A DNA stretch of 25,397 nt from a virus: positions 1-25,397 of the IMG/VR virus record IMGVR_UViG_3300048113_000529; one strand, written 5' to 3'. Position 1 is the stretch's first letter; every line of letters starts with the position of its first letter. Positions 8,153 through 14,703 of the stretch are shown here, piece after piece. Made by a program: the position numbers and the translations under genes. Under the pieces are notes generated by a model, which worked only from the letters and a program-made list of their open reading frames with translations, was not told where the DNA came from and ran no database searches.

Positions 8153-8424
8153 TATCTTCTACCCTCATTCTTGAGAATGGAAGACAAAGGTACTACACTA
8201 GACACATTAGCGGGTCTGAGTAATCGGTATGAATCGGTATCCCAACAGAAGAAAAGAAGAGTATTGTCAGTTTCCTTGGCTCTATTCTTCTTTTTCTGAA
8301 TGTAGGGAGTTGTGAAGTCCAGAGTACAAACATTGTACTTTAGCTTTTTGGAGTGTTCGCTACGATAAGTAATAACGGCATCCCCATAGTCATGCACTAA
8401 ACGTGCTAGTTCTTGCTTTTTCAC
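8152..8424 (-). CDS. Conserved phage protein of unknown function
   Basis: 90 residues from GTG 8424, preferred over an upstream TTG because AGGAG lies 6 bases before the GTG. The sequence is beta-rich, with DYGDAVITYRSEHSKKLKYN and LLFFCWDTDSYRLLRPANV as the most distinctive blocks; the first half is basic. I recognise the block pattern from other phages but no function. It is coupled to the PC4-like gene by a TAATG overlap, so it could be a nucleic-acid-related accessory protein. Confidence 0.75.
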   Translation of the reverse strand: MKKQELARLVHDYGDAVITYRSEHSKKLKYNVCTLDFTTPYIQKKKNRAKETDNTLLFFCWDTDSYRLLRPANVSSVVPLSSILKNEGRR

Positions 8425-8502
8425 TTTAGCTCCTTGGTAGTAATTCAGCAATTTTTATTGCGAATCTACTTACTGCGAGGTGCTTTTGCTAGATACAAGA
8501 AT

Positions 8503-8528
8503 ACCCCGCTAGCCGAAACTAGCAGGGT
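8503..8528 (-). terminator. Stem-loop downstream of HTH gene, probable attenuator
   Basis: Minus-strand ACCCTGCTAG and CTAGCGGGGT pair over 10 bp (one G-T) around a 6-base TTTCGG loop, ending 7 bases after the stop of the 8535-8978 gene. The following T tract is weak (ATTCTTG), so read-through to the next genes is expected. Confidence 0.6.
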
Positions 8529-8534
8529 TAGTAT

Positions 8535-8978
8535 TTAACCTTCGTTAATTGCTTGAATTACTTTAGTGAAATACTGAGATGCTTTACCAGTCAACTTAGC
8601 AATGATTTCTTCATCTACTTCTTGACCTGCATCTCCAAGTGCGGCAATAAGTGCTTCTGCAGCAGCTGCTTTAGATACACGAGTACCGCCTCCTGTAGTA
8701 CCTCCGCTAGATTTAGCGGCGGGAGTTTTCTTAACATAAACGCCAGCTTTTGTTAAGATCATACGAACACCATTAGGTGATTCGTCTAGTTCTTCTGCAA
8801 TATCTTTCACAATCTCCATACTGGTCTCTGGAGTTGGTTCTGCTTCTTCGTACATTGATACTGCTTGTGCTTTTTTATCGTCGTCCCAAGCCACTTTGCG
8901 TGTCCTCTTGTTAGGGTTTTTGTTTCCTGGGCAATTACCCAGTGCTTGTAGTTGTTGAGTATAGAATCTGTCCGACAT
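8535..8978 (-). CDS. HTH DNA-binding protein of a widespread phage family
   Basis: 147 residues from ATG 8978 (GGAAG upstream; a TTG 15 bases earlier is less likely). After a short N-terminus comes a helical unit (VAWDDDKKAQAVSMYEE, then IVKDIAEELDESPNGVRMIL) that reads as a helix-turn-helix ending in AGVYVKK. A Gly/Thr/Ser-rich linker follows at about 92-103, then a second helical domain with RVSKAAAAEALIAAL and VDEEIIAKLTGKASQYF. The LAxE...S..SI..KL..xGVY-like pattern links it to the 20132-20452 and 21927-22256 proteins. No enzyme motif. Probably an abundant DNA-binding or transcription factor. Confidence 0.8.
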   Translation of the reverse strand: MSDRFYTQQLQALGNCPGNKNPNKRTRKVAWDDDKKAQAVSMYEEAEPTPETSMEIVKDIAEELDESPNGVRMILTKAGVYVKKTPAAKSSGGTTGGGTRVSKAAAAEALIAALGDAGQEVDEEIIAKLTGKASQYFTKVIQAINEG

Positions 8979-9009
8979 TTTTTCTTCCTTCAACTCAATT
9001 TGAAAAGAT

Positions 9010-9039
9010 ATTATACGCGGATTTCAGCATCTTTGTCAA
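9010..9039 (-). promoter_or_regulatory. Sigma70-type promoter for HTH gene 8535-8978
   Basis: TTGACA (9034-9039), 18-base spacer, TATAAT (9010-9015); the start codon follows about 32 bases downstream of the -10 element. Confidence 0.85.
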
Positions 9040-9049
9040 GAAGTATTTT

Positions 9050-9769
9050 TTACAACCTCTCGATTCTTACTCCGTACTCTCGTAAATGTTCGAGCTTACA
9101 TAGCTCATAGGCAGGAGCATACGCAGAGAACCCGCCCGAAACTACATTTGAAAAGAAGGTGTCCTCATTTTCTACCTTTTGACGAACATAGATAGAGTAT
9201 GCAGGACATCCATACTTCTTCTCGTAATCAAAAGCGGTCATACCCTTTTTACCGGCTAAAAACTCGGGGGTAAGTCTGCTCTTAACTTCTACTGCCGCAT
9301 GATATGTAGCCGACCAGGCAACCTCGCCCTCTACAAAATCATCAGACATACACTCATCAGGGTAGTAGTGAGCTGTCAGTCTTTCGTCTTTTCCTGCGGG
9401 TCTTTGCGGGACTCCAACTCTTTCAAGAATAGCCCGTACAAAGGATGGACTTCTGAAGAGTGACTTGCTGATATCTGTGATAGTATCTCCTGTGAGGTAG
9501 CTTTCGCACGCTTCAGCGATTTCTTCGCGTGACGCAGGACGACCTCGCAGAGACTGTTTTCTTTTCTTGACATATGCTTTTCTGTCCTCATAATCCTCGA
9601 TAATCTTATTCAGCCTAGTTGTGTTATAGGCTATATTTAGAATATCACAGGCTTCTTTCTTTGTTATAGGTTTTTCCGAAGAACTGGGGCTTAGAAGTGC
9701 TATCACCTTCTCTATGTTTTGATTCGATAAGTTCTCGTAACTCTTTTTCTTTACTGTTGCTCTTGCCAT
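9050..9769 (-). CDS. Probable HTH regulatory protein
   Basis: 239 residues from ATG 9769 with GGAG upstream. The N-terminal half is basic and has two HTH-like units: about 36-62 (TKKEACDILNIAYNTTRLNKI) and about 80-118 (REEIAEACESYLTGDTITDISKSLFRSP, continuing SFVRAILERVGVP). The second resembles resolvase-type HTHs. The C-terminal half is mixed alpha/beta (FSAYAPAYELCKLEHLR near the end) and unrecognised. Its first 125 bases overlap the 3' end of the upstream MazZ-like gene in another frame, an unusually long overlap. A transcription regulator is the best guess; the target is unknown. Confidence 0.8.
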   Translation of the reverse strand: MARATVKKKSYENLSNQNIEKVIALLSPSSSEKPITKKEACDILNIAYNTTRLNKIIEDYEDRKAYVKKRKQSLRGRPASREEIAEACESYLTGDTITDISKSLFRSPSFVRAILERVGVPQRPAGKDERLTAHYYPDECMSDDFVEGEVAWSATYHAAVEVKSRLTPEFLAGKKGMTAFDYEKKYGCPAYSIYVRQKVENEDTFFSNVVSGGFSAYAPAYELCKLEHLREYGVRIERL

Positions 9770-10049
9770 TCTCTAACTCCAACTCTAGTTTAAACATCAA
9801 GCAGCAAATAGCGTGTGCTAGATGTGAATAATTTGTTTCTGGGTCTTGTAACTCTGCATCCATGTGGGCGAATATATGCCGTAATGCACCACTTGTATAA
9901 CGCTTCTGGGCATTCTCTAGCTTACGCCAGTTTTCTTCATCGTACTTTTGTGCCCCGAAGGTTAATACTTTTGCTACTTCAAGTATGGCATTAGGAGGCA
10001 GAAGGTGCATCTTCGGTTTTTCATTGTCAAACTTTCTGCCCTCACTCAT
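9645..10049 (-). CDS. dATP/dGTP diphosphohydrolase-like protein (MazZ/DUF5664-like)
   Basis: 134 residues. Residues 5-90 match the dATP/dGTP diphosphohydrolase N-domain family: KFDNEKPKMHLLPP, VLTFGAQKYDEENWRK, a GALRHIFAHMDAE helix and ETNYSHLAHAICC. The acidic residues and HxxHA block are those expected for this all-alpha NTP-pyrophosphatase fold. Family members cut dNTPs to dNMPs; MazZ does so in the 2-aminoadenine (Z) genome pathway, but relatives occur in phages with normal DNA, and no purZ or datZ is seen here. The basic tail after about residue 93 extends 125 bases into the next gene. The start overlaps ThyX by 8 bases. Confidence 0.8.
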   Translation of the reverse strand: MSEGRKFDNEKPKMHLLPPNAILEVAKVLTFGAQKYDEENWRKLENAQKRYTSGALRHIFAHMDAELQDPETNYSHLAHAICCLMFKLELELENGKSNSKEKELRELIESKHREGDSTSKPQFFGKTYNKERSL

Positions 10050-10686
10050 GTACGAATTCCTGTATCATAGGAAAGAACGGCTCTATTACATATGCACACT
10101 GCTGTGCAATAGTCATATGTTCTTTTTGTGTGCCTGGAGTAGTTCGTACATCAATATAGTGAATCCAAGAGCGCACTGTGCCTTGCATATACAAACGAGT
10201 CTTTGTTAGACCCTCTGGCAGTACAGCTCTGGCTTGCTCTTTTGCAATACCATTTTCTATAGCCCATCGGTAAGCTGCACTAGCGGACTCAATTACTTTA
10301 TTCTGCTGTGCTACCCAGTGTTGGTGTAGTAATTCATCTTCAGTATCAATACTGTTCTGACGATTCTTAGCATCTTGTAGTCTGGTTTCTCGTATTACAT
10401 ACGGATATCCCTGCTCGTCTGGATTGGCATATCTTTGGCTAAACTCTTGAAAAGCAAAACTTCGATGACGTACTATCTGATGTGCAATGTCTCGAGTCGT
10501 ATTGATCTCGATTGCAACACTAGCCATCTCAAAAGGAGACCAGTGTTTGTGTTTAATGAGGTACCGAATTAGTTTCTCATTTGTTTCTTTATTCCATTGA
10601 TTGCTAGGGTTCGATACTCTAGCCATATATGCAATATCGTCTAAAAGATTAGACGAAGATCTAGATATAAGTTTTACGTGGCTCAT
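10042..10686 (-). CDS. thyX: Flavin-dependent thymidylate synthase
   Basis: 214 residues, the usual ThyX length. The defining RHRX7S motif is present at 73-83 (RHRSFAFQEFS, followed by QRY), which binds FAD and dUMP. Other family blocks are SPFEMASVAIEI and the C-terminal RSWIHYIDVRTTPGTQKE, containing the substrate-binding R and the helix that ends ThyX proteins. It converts dUMP to dTMP with methylenetetrahydrofolate and reduced FAD. It sits between the MazZ-like gene and a conserved phage gene, joined by short overlaps, in a nucleotide-pool block with the MazG-like gene at 11279. Confidence 0.97.
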   Translation of the reverse strand: MSHVKLISRSSSNLLDDIAYMARVSNPSNQWNKETNEKLIRYLIKHKHWSPFEMASVAIEINTTRDIAHQIVRHRSFAFQEFSQRYANPDEQGYPYVIRETRLQDAKNRQNSIDTEDELLHQHWVAQQNKVIESASAAYRWAIENGIAKEQARAVLPEGLTKTRLYMQGTVRSWIHYIDVRTTPGTQKEHMTIAQQCAYVIEPFFPMIQEFVHE

Positions 10687-11282
10687 TTTGCTGTGATCCT
10701 TTTGTCGTAGTCTGCATAGTCCTCATTCCACCAACAAGGTTTTGGTCGATGAGACCACACCGCAAAAGTGGCTTTATCGAGGTGATAGTAATCTCTGTAA
10801 GATTGTACAGGATTGTTATAGTCTTTAAGCTCGTCAGGCATTGCTAGTCCGAACTCTGTGAATCCGAGTCTTGGTAGATTTCGTGGCTCTGGTAGCTTGT
10901 TAACCACTTCCACAATCGATTTGTGTTGTTTCGCATAGCGATAATGATATTCATCATTGAGAGCATTGCCATAGCAGTGTGTCCATTCAAAATTGTCTAG
11001 TGATGATCTTACCCAGATAGTGCAAGGGTGATTATACATCATCGGTAGATAGGGGGTTAGCGGTCGTTCTTCCATAGGAAGATGTTTGATTTCTTTCTTG
11101 AGAGCGTTAAGATGGTCACGCTCCTCTTTGTTGAGAGCACGAGGTACAAAACCTAGATGCTCGTCAACCCAGATAGCAGTACACAGTAGTTGTGCTACTT
11201 CTAGAGGCATCTTTACAATATGTTTGTCTACGTGGTACTCTGCGCACTTGTCGAGGTCGTTGTCAAGATAGAATAAGTTCAT
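10683..11282 (-). CDS. Conserved phage protein of unknown function
   Basis: 199 residues. The start MNLFYLDNDLDKCAEYHVDKHIV continues into KMPLEVAQLLCTA; later blocks are NHPCTIWVRSS, EYHYRY...HKS and a C-terminal PVQSYRDYYHLDK ... WSHRPKPCWW. This order of conserved His, Cys and aromatic residues is found in many tailed phages, usually next to nucleotide metabolism genes; several His/Cys residues could bind a metal. I do not know a demonstrated activity. Its ATG overlaps the upstream MazG-like stop as ATGA, and its own stop overlaps the start of thyX. Confidence 0.85.
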   Translation of the reverse strand: MNLFYLDNDLDKCAEYHVDKHIVKMPLEVAQLLCTAIWVDEHLGFVPRALNKEERDHLNALKKEIKHLPMEERPLTPYLPMMYNHPCTIWVRSSLDNFEWTHCYGNALNDEYHYRYAKQHKSIVEVVNKLPEPRNLPRLGFTEFGLAMPDELKDYNNPVQSYRDYYHLDKATFAVWSHRPKPCWWNEDYADYDKRITAK

Positions 11283-11518
11283 GTATAGTCTTTATCCTGC
11301 ATTTTGGTCATACGTTTATCTATTAAATCTACCATCTCGTCTTGAGATATCTCGAAGTACTCCTGCAATAGAATAAGCATAGTAACAACATCGGCTAATT
11401 CTTCTTTTAGATTTGTTAATTGTTTGGTCTGCTCTCCGTGACGTAAAATTTTTGAACAAGCTCTAATAAGCTCACCGCACTCTTCCATAGTGATAATAAG
11501 AAGTTTTTCTGTATTCAT
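11279..11518 (-). CDS. MazG-like nucleotide pyrophosphohydrolase
   Basis: 79 residues, a single-domain all-alpha NTP pyrophosphatase. The metal-binding pattern E-x-x-E (EECGEL) followed by E-x-x-D (EELADV) is present, with the two helices separated by a short loop (RHGEQTKQLTN). Such enzymes remove non-canonical or surplus (d)NTPs, or lower alarmone levels. It is shorter than full MazG. It is the first of two such genes here; the other is at 18456 on the plus strand. Start codon and upstream stop overlap as TAATG. Confidence 0.85.
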   Translation of the reverse strand: MNTEKLLIITMEECGELIRACSKILRHGEQTKQLTNLKEELADVVTMLILLQEYFEISQDEMVDLIDKRMTKMQDKDYT

Positions 11519-11721
11519 TACTCCCCTCGTATATTGTCAGGTGTATATTGGGTGCAATCACTACACCTACTGTCAGGAGCAAGCCAGTCAGTATAGCCAT
11601 CACATAGATAGCACTGGTATATTCCCTCAAGAGCAGGATTGCGCTTAGATTGTTTTTTACGATCAACATGAGTTGAAGCCCGATTGAACTTGTTAAAGTG
11701 TTTAGCAACTGGATTTTTCAT
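11518..11721 (-). CDS. Small zinc-ribbon-like conserved phage protein
   Basis: 67 residues from ATG 11721 behind GGAG. The first half is basic (KNPVAKHFNKFNRASTHVDR, then KKQSKRN); the second has two Cys pairs, CYLC and CSDC, 17 residues apart, suggesting a zinc ribbon. Proteins beginning with this N-terminal block occur in many enterobacterial and marine phages without assigned function. It has its own promoter at 11748-11776 and leads the MazG-like/ThyX block. Confidence 0.8.
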   Translation of the reverse strand: MKNPVAKHFNKFNRASTHVDRKKQSKRNPALEGIYQCYLCDGYTDWLAPDSRCSDCTQYTPDNIRGE

Positions 11722-11747
11722 GGTAATCTCCGTAAAATTGAACAACT

Positions 11748-11776
11748 ATTATACTAGAGTTTGTGAAATTAGTCAA
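11748..11776 (-). promoter_or_regulatory. Sigma70-type promoter for the zinc-ribbon/MazG/ThyX block
   Basis: TTGACT (11771-11776), 17 bases, TATAAT (11748-11753). The -35 element overlaps the stop codon region of the upstream gene. Confidence 0.83.
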
Positions 11777-12233
11777 GAATTAATTCAAAGTACCCTGGAG
11801 CTAAATCAAGAATAGTTCCTGATCTTTCTAGCATTATGGTGCAGAACTCTGATAAGGCATCATCTGCCTCCCCTTCCCACTCGCAAAAGTTGTCAAGGTG
11901 TCTTGCGCCGCCCCATTTTATCCCAACCCCTACGTTTTCGGCGGCATACTTCATACACATTGCAATTTCTTCGTATGCACGAGTATTAGTACAAGGTATT
12001 CCGCACACAGATATTAAGAGAGATACTGCTACCCCATAGCTGTGTAAAGATGTGGCATTTAAGCTAGCACCTTTATCATACATTGCTTCGGCTAGTTTTG
12101 GGCTTCTTTGTCCCTCTACAACTTCGAACTCTACTTCTCCGATCTCTCTTGCCTCTCTTACTACTTCTGCAAGTTTAGGGTGTACATTATCCAAAAGCTC
12201 TTGTGAACTTTTATTTAATTTCATGTCGTACAT
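11769..12233 (-). CDS. M15/VanY-type peptidase-like protein with altered metal ligands
   Basis: 154 residues. Residues 10-72 follow the M15 peptidase pattern seen in the T5 endolysin: LLDNVHPKLAEVVREARE, then FEVVEGQRSPKLAEAMYDKG (family: QGxRSxxxQxxLYxKG), then TSLHSYGVAVSL (family: SxHxxGxAxDL). H64 remains but the zinc-binding Asp is Ser71, and the final D-x-x-H-F-E motif appears as LDNFCEW with no His. It is therefore probably not an active peptidase of the usual type, or it uses other ligands. It follows the spanin genes with a TAATG overlap. It may be a decayed or repurposed endolysin; a lysozyme is encoded separately. Confidence 0.6.
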   Translation of the reverse strand: MYDMKLNKSSQELLDNVHPKLAEVVREAREIGEVEFEVVEGQRSPKLAEAMYDKGASLNATSLHSYGVAVSLLISVCGIPCTNTRAYEEIAMCMKYAAENVGVGIKWGGARHLDNFCEWEGEADDALSEFCTIMLERSGTILDLAPGYFELILD

Positions 12234-12628
12234 TATTCTTCCTCTGTTCTAGCTACGGTTACTTCTTTATAGTATACGATTACTTCGCCCAATTGGCTGA
12301 TGTATCTTTTGATTTCTTGTGTATTATAGGCCATTAGCTCATAATCTGCAACTGTCATTGCGACAAACACGAGGTCTCCGCCATGTTTCTTTTTAATATC
12401 TTCCTCGAACTTATCCATATAGGTACGCTCTTCTTTCGGTATCTTTCGATCCGAAACTACGTACCATTTGGGTTCTTTTAGATTTAAAGGTCGAGGCATA
12501 GTAGGCTGTGTAATATCTATCTGTACGGGCTTACTGATAACCTCTACCTCTCTCGGAGGCATCTGTAGTAAACTACAACCACTAAGGGTTAGGATTGCTA
12601 ATGCTATTACTGATTTCTTCAATTGCAT
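12233..12628 (-). CDS. Outer-membrane spanin lipoprotein (o-spanin)
   Basis: 131 residues from ATG 12628, chosen for the strong AAAGGAGG ribosome site just before it. The N-terminus is a lipoprotein signal peptide: KK, then SVIALAILTLSGC with lipobox LSGC (Cys18), then a Pro-rich segment (PPREVEVISKPVQ, TQPTMPRPLN) like other o-spanins. The remainder is longer than a typical Rz1 and mixed, and may form a periplasmic domain. It should sit in the outer membrane and join the i-spanin to fuse the membranes at lysis. It starts 47 bases inside the i-spanin gene in another frame, the classic Rz/Rz1 arrangement. Confidence 0.83.
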   Translation of the reverse strand: MQLKKSVIALAILTLSGCSLLQMPPREVEVISKPVQIDITQPTMPRPLNLKEPKWYVVSDRKIPKEERTYMDKFEEDIKKKHGGDLVFVAMTVADYELMAYNTQEIKRYISQLGEVIVYYKEVTVARTEEE

Positions 12629-12974
12629 CAAATACCTCCTTTGTTCTCTGGTTTGCCTGAGTTTGTATCTGCCCAGGTCTTGCACTGGCTATCTTCGCAA
12701 GGTTGTGTCTACGAAAAATATCTAGGTATTCAGACATCTCAGCTTCGTACTGCTGATTCTGTTGTTGCATCTGAGCATTTGCTGCTGCTGTCTTCTCTGC
12801 ATTCAATGTAATTGCGGCTATTGTAGCCTTCTGCTCTTGATCCCGCAGGTCTTGGGCAAGGATCACTGCTGTCTGTTCTTCTAATTTATTTTTCATAGGC
12901 ACAACAGCGAATTGGTAATACAGAAAACCTGCACTACCCATCGCTGCTATGATTCCCATTAATAGTTTAGACAT
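12582..12974 (-). CDS. Inner-membrane spanin (i-spanin)
   Basis: 130 residues. One N-terminal transmembrane segment (about 4-26, LLMGIIAAMGSAGFLYYQF) is followed by a long Gln/Ala/Glu-rich coiled coil (about 28-88), and the family-typical end RRHNLAKIASARPGQIQTQ with ANQRT. This is the i-spanin plan: anchored in the inner membrane, coil in the periplasm. Its start overlaps the lysozyme stop by 8 bases (ATGTCTAA), and it contains the start of the o-spanin gene. Confidence 0.85.
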   Translation of the reverse strand: MSKLLMGIIAAMGSAGFLYYQFAVVPMKNKLEEQTAVILAQDLRDQEQKATIAAITLNAEKTAAANAQMQQQNQQYEAEMSEYLDIFRRHNLAKIASARPGQIQTQANQRTKEVFDAIEEISNSISNPNP

Positions 12975-13407
12975 TTTCCATTCTAACCATAAGTCTTTCT
13001 GCTCGATTCCCTACCTGTCTGTGCCACAGTGAGTCTCTGCCTTCAACCCCTGCTGTCTTCCAGTCTCCTGCATCAACAGCTTTCTTGAAGTTTTTAAACT
13101 TACTAAGTCGGGGACGACCAAGATTAAACATCATATTGACTAATATCTCTTGGACTTCCCCTGGATAAGTTTCCCACATATCAAAGAGAACTTTGCACTC
13201 TCCAATAGCAATGTCAAGGTCGGCTTGGAAGGCTTCTGTGACCCTCTCTTCGCTAACAGGAGTTCCAACGTCACATCCTTGCTCTGGATCTTTATCCGTG
13301 ATTAAGTGCCCGATACCAAAGGTAGCGTAGCCTAAATGATCAAGATATATTTCGTTTACTATTCCTTCATCTACTGCTAATTGTTTCTGTACTTGTTCTC
13401 TATTCAT
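12967..13407 (-). CDS. T4-type lysozyme (GH24 endolysin)
   Basis: 146 residues. The catalytic triad of T4 lysozyme is present in order: E14 (DEG), D23 (YLDHLGY) and T29 (TFGIGH). Later family blocks are DLDIAIGECKVLF, ILVNMMFNLG and the C-terminal WHRQVGNRAERL. It cuts peptidoglycan glycan strands. No signal peptide or anchor is seen, so it needs a holin for export; the 34-residue membrane ORF directly upstream is the candidate. AGGAG precedes ATG 13407. It is slightly shorter than T4 lysozyme (164). Confidence 0.96.
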   Translation of the reverse strand: MNREQVQKQLAVDEGIVNEIYLDHLGYATFGIGHLITDKDPEQGCDVGTPVSEERVTEAFQADLDIAIGECKVLFDMWETYPGEVQEILVNMMFNLGRPRLSKFKNFKKAVDAGDWKTAGVEGRDSLWHRQVGNRAERLMVRMENV

Positions 13408-13423
13408 GCTCTACTCCTTAGTA

Positions 13424-13528
13424 TTACATTCCTGCACTGGCGTATATTGTTATAAACGGCAAGGCTAAACAACTGACTGCTGTAACCACTGCGCATATTA
13501 CGCAAGCGGCCTCGTCTCTTTTTCTCAC
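13424..13528 (-). CDS. Very small single-TM protein, candidate holin
   Basis: 34 residues from GTG 13528 with GGAG 7 bases upstream. The charged N-terminus RKRDE is followed by one hydrophobic stretch, about 7-30 (AACVICAVVTAVSC, then LALPFITIYA), ending ASAGM. The stop is 16 bases before the lysozyme start. Position at the head of a lysozyme/i-spanin/o-spanin cassette suggests a pinholin-like or holin-accessory role, but it is shorter than most holins and shows no recognised family. An overlapping frame (ATG at 13541, Arg-rich) is less convincing. Confidence 0.5.
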   Translation of the reverse strand: MRKRDEAACVICAVVTAVSCLALPFITIYASAGM

Positions 13529-13594
13529 TTTTGTTCTCCATAGAACTTGGGCAATAGCCCCTGTATAGGCTACTCCGTGGTGAGCCTACTTTAC

Positions 13595-13816
13595 CTATAC
13601 CAAGTCTTTAAGGTCTTGATACCCACCTATATGCTCCCCATTCAATATAATCTGAGGAACTGTTGTTGCGTAGATGAACTTAGCTTGAAACTCTTCTACG
13701 CTATAATCAGTACCTAACTTTAGCACTGATATTTCCATATTTTTACTACGCGCTAAGGAAATGGCCATGTCACAGTAAACACAGCCGTCTCTGCTGTAAA
13801 TAAGTACTCTATCCAT
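13595..13816 (-). CDS. Glutaredoxin
   Basis: 73 residues. The thioredoxin-fold redox motif is C12-V-Y-C15 (YSRDGCVYCDMA); the cis-proline loop TTVPQIILNG and the glutathione-binding GGYQDL follow. This is the usual short phage glutaredoxin. It would reduce ribonucleotide reductase or other disulfides with glutathione. No ribonucleotide reductase gene is in the window. Its start overlaps the preceding stop by one base (TAATG). Confidence 0.94.
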   Translation of the reverse strand: MDRVLIYSRDGCVYCDMAISLARSKNMEISVLKLGTDYSVEEFQAKFIYATTVPQIILNGEHIGGYQDLKDLV

Positions 13817-14022
13817 TACTGGTTAATGAGTCCAAGGTCAAAACCTCTCTTTACAAGCTCATTACGATACTTTTGCTTGTGCTTAGGCTTTGTATTGCTA
13901 CTTAGTAGTGCTGATACCAACTCTTCTTCTGAAGTGTTGCGTAGGTAATAATGAACCGTCTTGTAGGTTTTCGCCTGACGGCTAATCAAAATTTTTGCTG
14001 ATTCTTTAAACTTTGCTGGCAT
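13816..14022 (-). CDS. Small basic protein of unknown function
   Basis: 68 residues, Lys/Arg-rich, predicted mostly helical (FKESAKILISRQAKTYKTV; HKQKYRNELVKRGFDLGLI). No motif recognised. The gene lies between the glutaredoxin and a 59-residue ORF and overlaps both, as part of one transcription unit from the 14358-14462 promoters. Confidence 0.7.
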   Translation of the reverse strand: MPAKFKESAKILISRQAKTYKTVHYYLRNTSEEELVSALLSSNTKPKHKQKYRNELVKRGFDLGLINQ

Positions 14023-14185
14023 TTTCTTTCTCCCGTTGGTATTCTAATTTAAGATCTTTGTAGCATCTCTCTGCTACTCGCTTGTCTCTGGTTCTCATGT
14101 ACAGGTTATGTGCATCTTCCACCTTATAGATAGGGTCTGAGACGCAACCATCATACTCTATAGTTATTTCGAGTTTATTCTTCAT
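14006..14185 (-). CDS. Small hypothetical protein
   Basis: 59 residues: MKNKLEITIEYDG followed by a charged helical part (VEDAHNLYMRTRDKRVAER, KDLKLEYQREKENASKV). It overlaps its upstream neighbour by 11 bases and its downstream neighbour by 17, the spacing typical of this operon, which is the main support. No family recognised. Confidence 0.62.
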   Translation of the reverse strand: MKNKLEITIEYDGCVSDPIYKVEDAHNLYMRTRDKRVAERCYKDLKLEYQREKENASKV

Positions 14186-14312
14186 CTAAGTGCAGTAGTC
14201 CTTCATCTACCAAGTGTTCGATAGTTGCTTCAATACCTTCTTGCTTGCCTAGAGCATGACAGGTCATTCCACACCCTATCACACAAAATGCAAACACAGC
14301 ATATTCTAACAT
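14175..14312 (-). CDS. Small membrane protein, first gene of the leftward unit
   Basis: 45 residues from ATG 14312 behind GGGAGAA. Residues 2-20 (LEYAVFAFCVIGCGMTCHA) are hydrophobic and probably a membrane segment; the rest is acidic (IEATIEHLVDEGLLHLDEE). A longer frame upstream would run through two promoters and is rejected. Function unknown. Confidence 0.68.
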   Translation of the reverse strand: MLEYAVFAFCVIGCGMTCHALGKQEGIEATIEHLVDEGLLHLDEE

Positions 14313-14357
14313 AAAAATTCTCCCTTTGTGAATTGGTTTCTCCATTTCAGAATAAGT

Positions 14358-14386
14358 ATTATACGCATAAATAAGGATATAGTCAA
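14358..14386 (-). promoter_or_regulatory. Sigma70-type promoter, leftward, proximal
   Basis: TTGACT (14381-14386), 17 bases, TATAAT (14358-14363); about 45 bases before ATG 14312. It drives the glutaredoxin/lysis unit together with the next promoter. Confidence 0.85.
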
Positions 14387-14433
14387 GAAATATCTTTACA
14401 ATGCTAATAAATTTTTTACTTTCTTTTGGGGGA

Positions 14434-14462
14434 ATTATACTTAACTTTATATAGAATGTCAA
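14434..14462 (-). promoter_or_regulatory. Perfect consensus promoter, leftward, distal
   Basis: TTGACA (14457-14462), 17 bases, TATAAT (14434-14439), exact consensus. It stands in tandem behind 14358-14386 and back to back with the rightward promoter at 14495-14523, with 32 A/T-rich bases between the two -35 elements. Confidence 0.88.
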
Positions 14463-14494
14463 GAAGAATTTTTGAGCGACCTCAAAAAAATTTC

Positions 14495-14523
14495 TTGACA
14501 ACCAACCCGCTTTCGGATATAAT
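14495..14523 (+). promoter_or_regulatory. Perfect consensus promoter, rightward, at the ATG
   Basis: TTGACA (14495-14500), 17 bases, TATAAT (14518-14523). Only six bases (AATCGC) separate the -10 element from ATG 14530, so the expected transcription start is the A of the start codon. Confidence 0.88.
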
Positions 14524-14529
14524 AATCGC

Positions 14530-14703
14530 ATGAAAAAATATAAAAGAAAGCCTTGGACTGACGAAGAGCGCAAAACACTTGCTGCTCACTACTTCTACCA
14601 AGATATTAAAGCAATGATGTATATGTTACCCGATCGAACAGAGCAGTCTATTCGTAATCAGGTTGCATATCTAAGAAAAAGAGGATACAGGTTTAAAAAA
14701 TGA
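14530..14703 (+). CDS. Small SANT/HTH-like DNA-binding protein, apparently leaderless
   Basis: 57 residues, basic. KRKPWTDEERKTLAAHYF, then DIKAMMYMLPDRTEQSIRNQ and a basic end (LRKRGYRFKK) match the three-helix SANT/Myb-like or HTH plan: W9 and the E-rich first helix, then a recognition helix with TEQSIRNQ. It resembles the repeats in the 5307-6032 protein. No ribosome site is possible if transcription starts at 14530. It heads the rightward cluster and overlaps the next gene by ATGA, so it may regulate the divergent promoters (inference). Confidence 0.75.
   Translation: MKKYKRKPWTDEERKTLAAHYFYQDIKAMMYMLPDRTEQSIRNQVAYLRKRGYRFKK

Noticed and set aside
13566-13588. TAGGCT/AGCCTA hairpin between glutaredoxin and the candidate holin
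   Set aside because: Six-bp stem, 11-base loop and no T tract; too weak to call a terminator.
14313-14573. Longer frame upstream of the 45-residue membrane protein, reading MRSSSVQG
   Set aside because: It would run through two leftward promoters and into the divergent gene; ATG 14312 has a good ribosome site.
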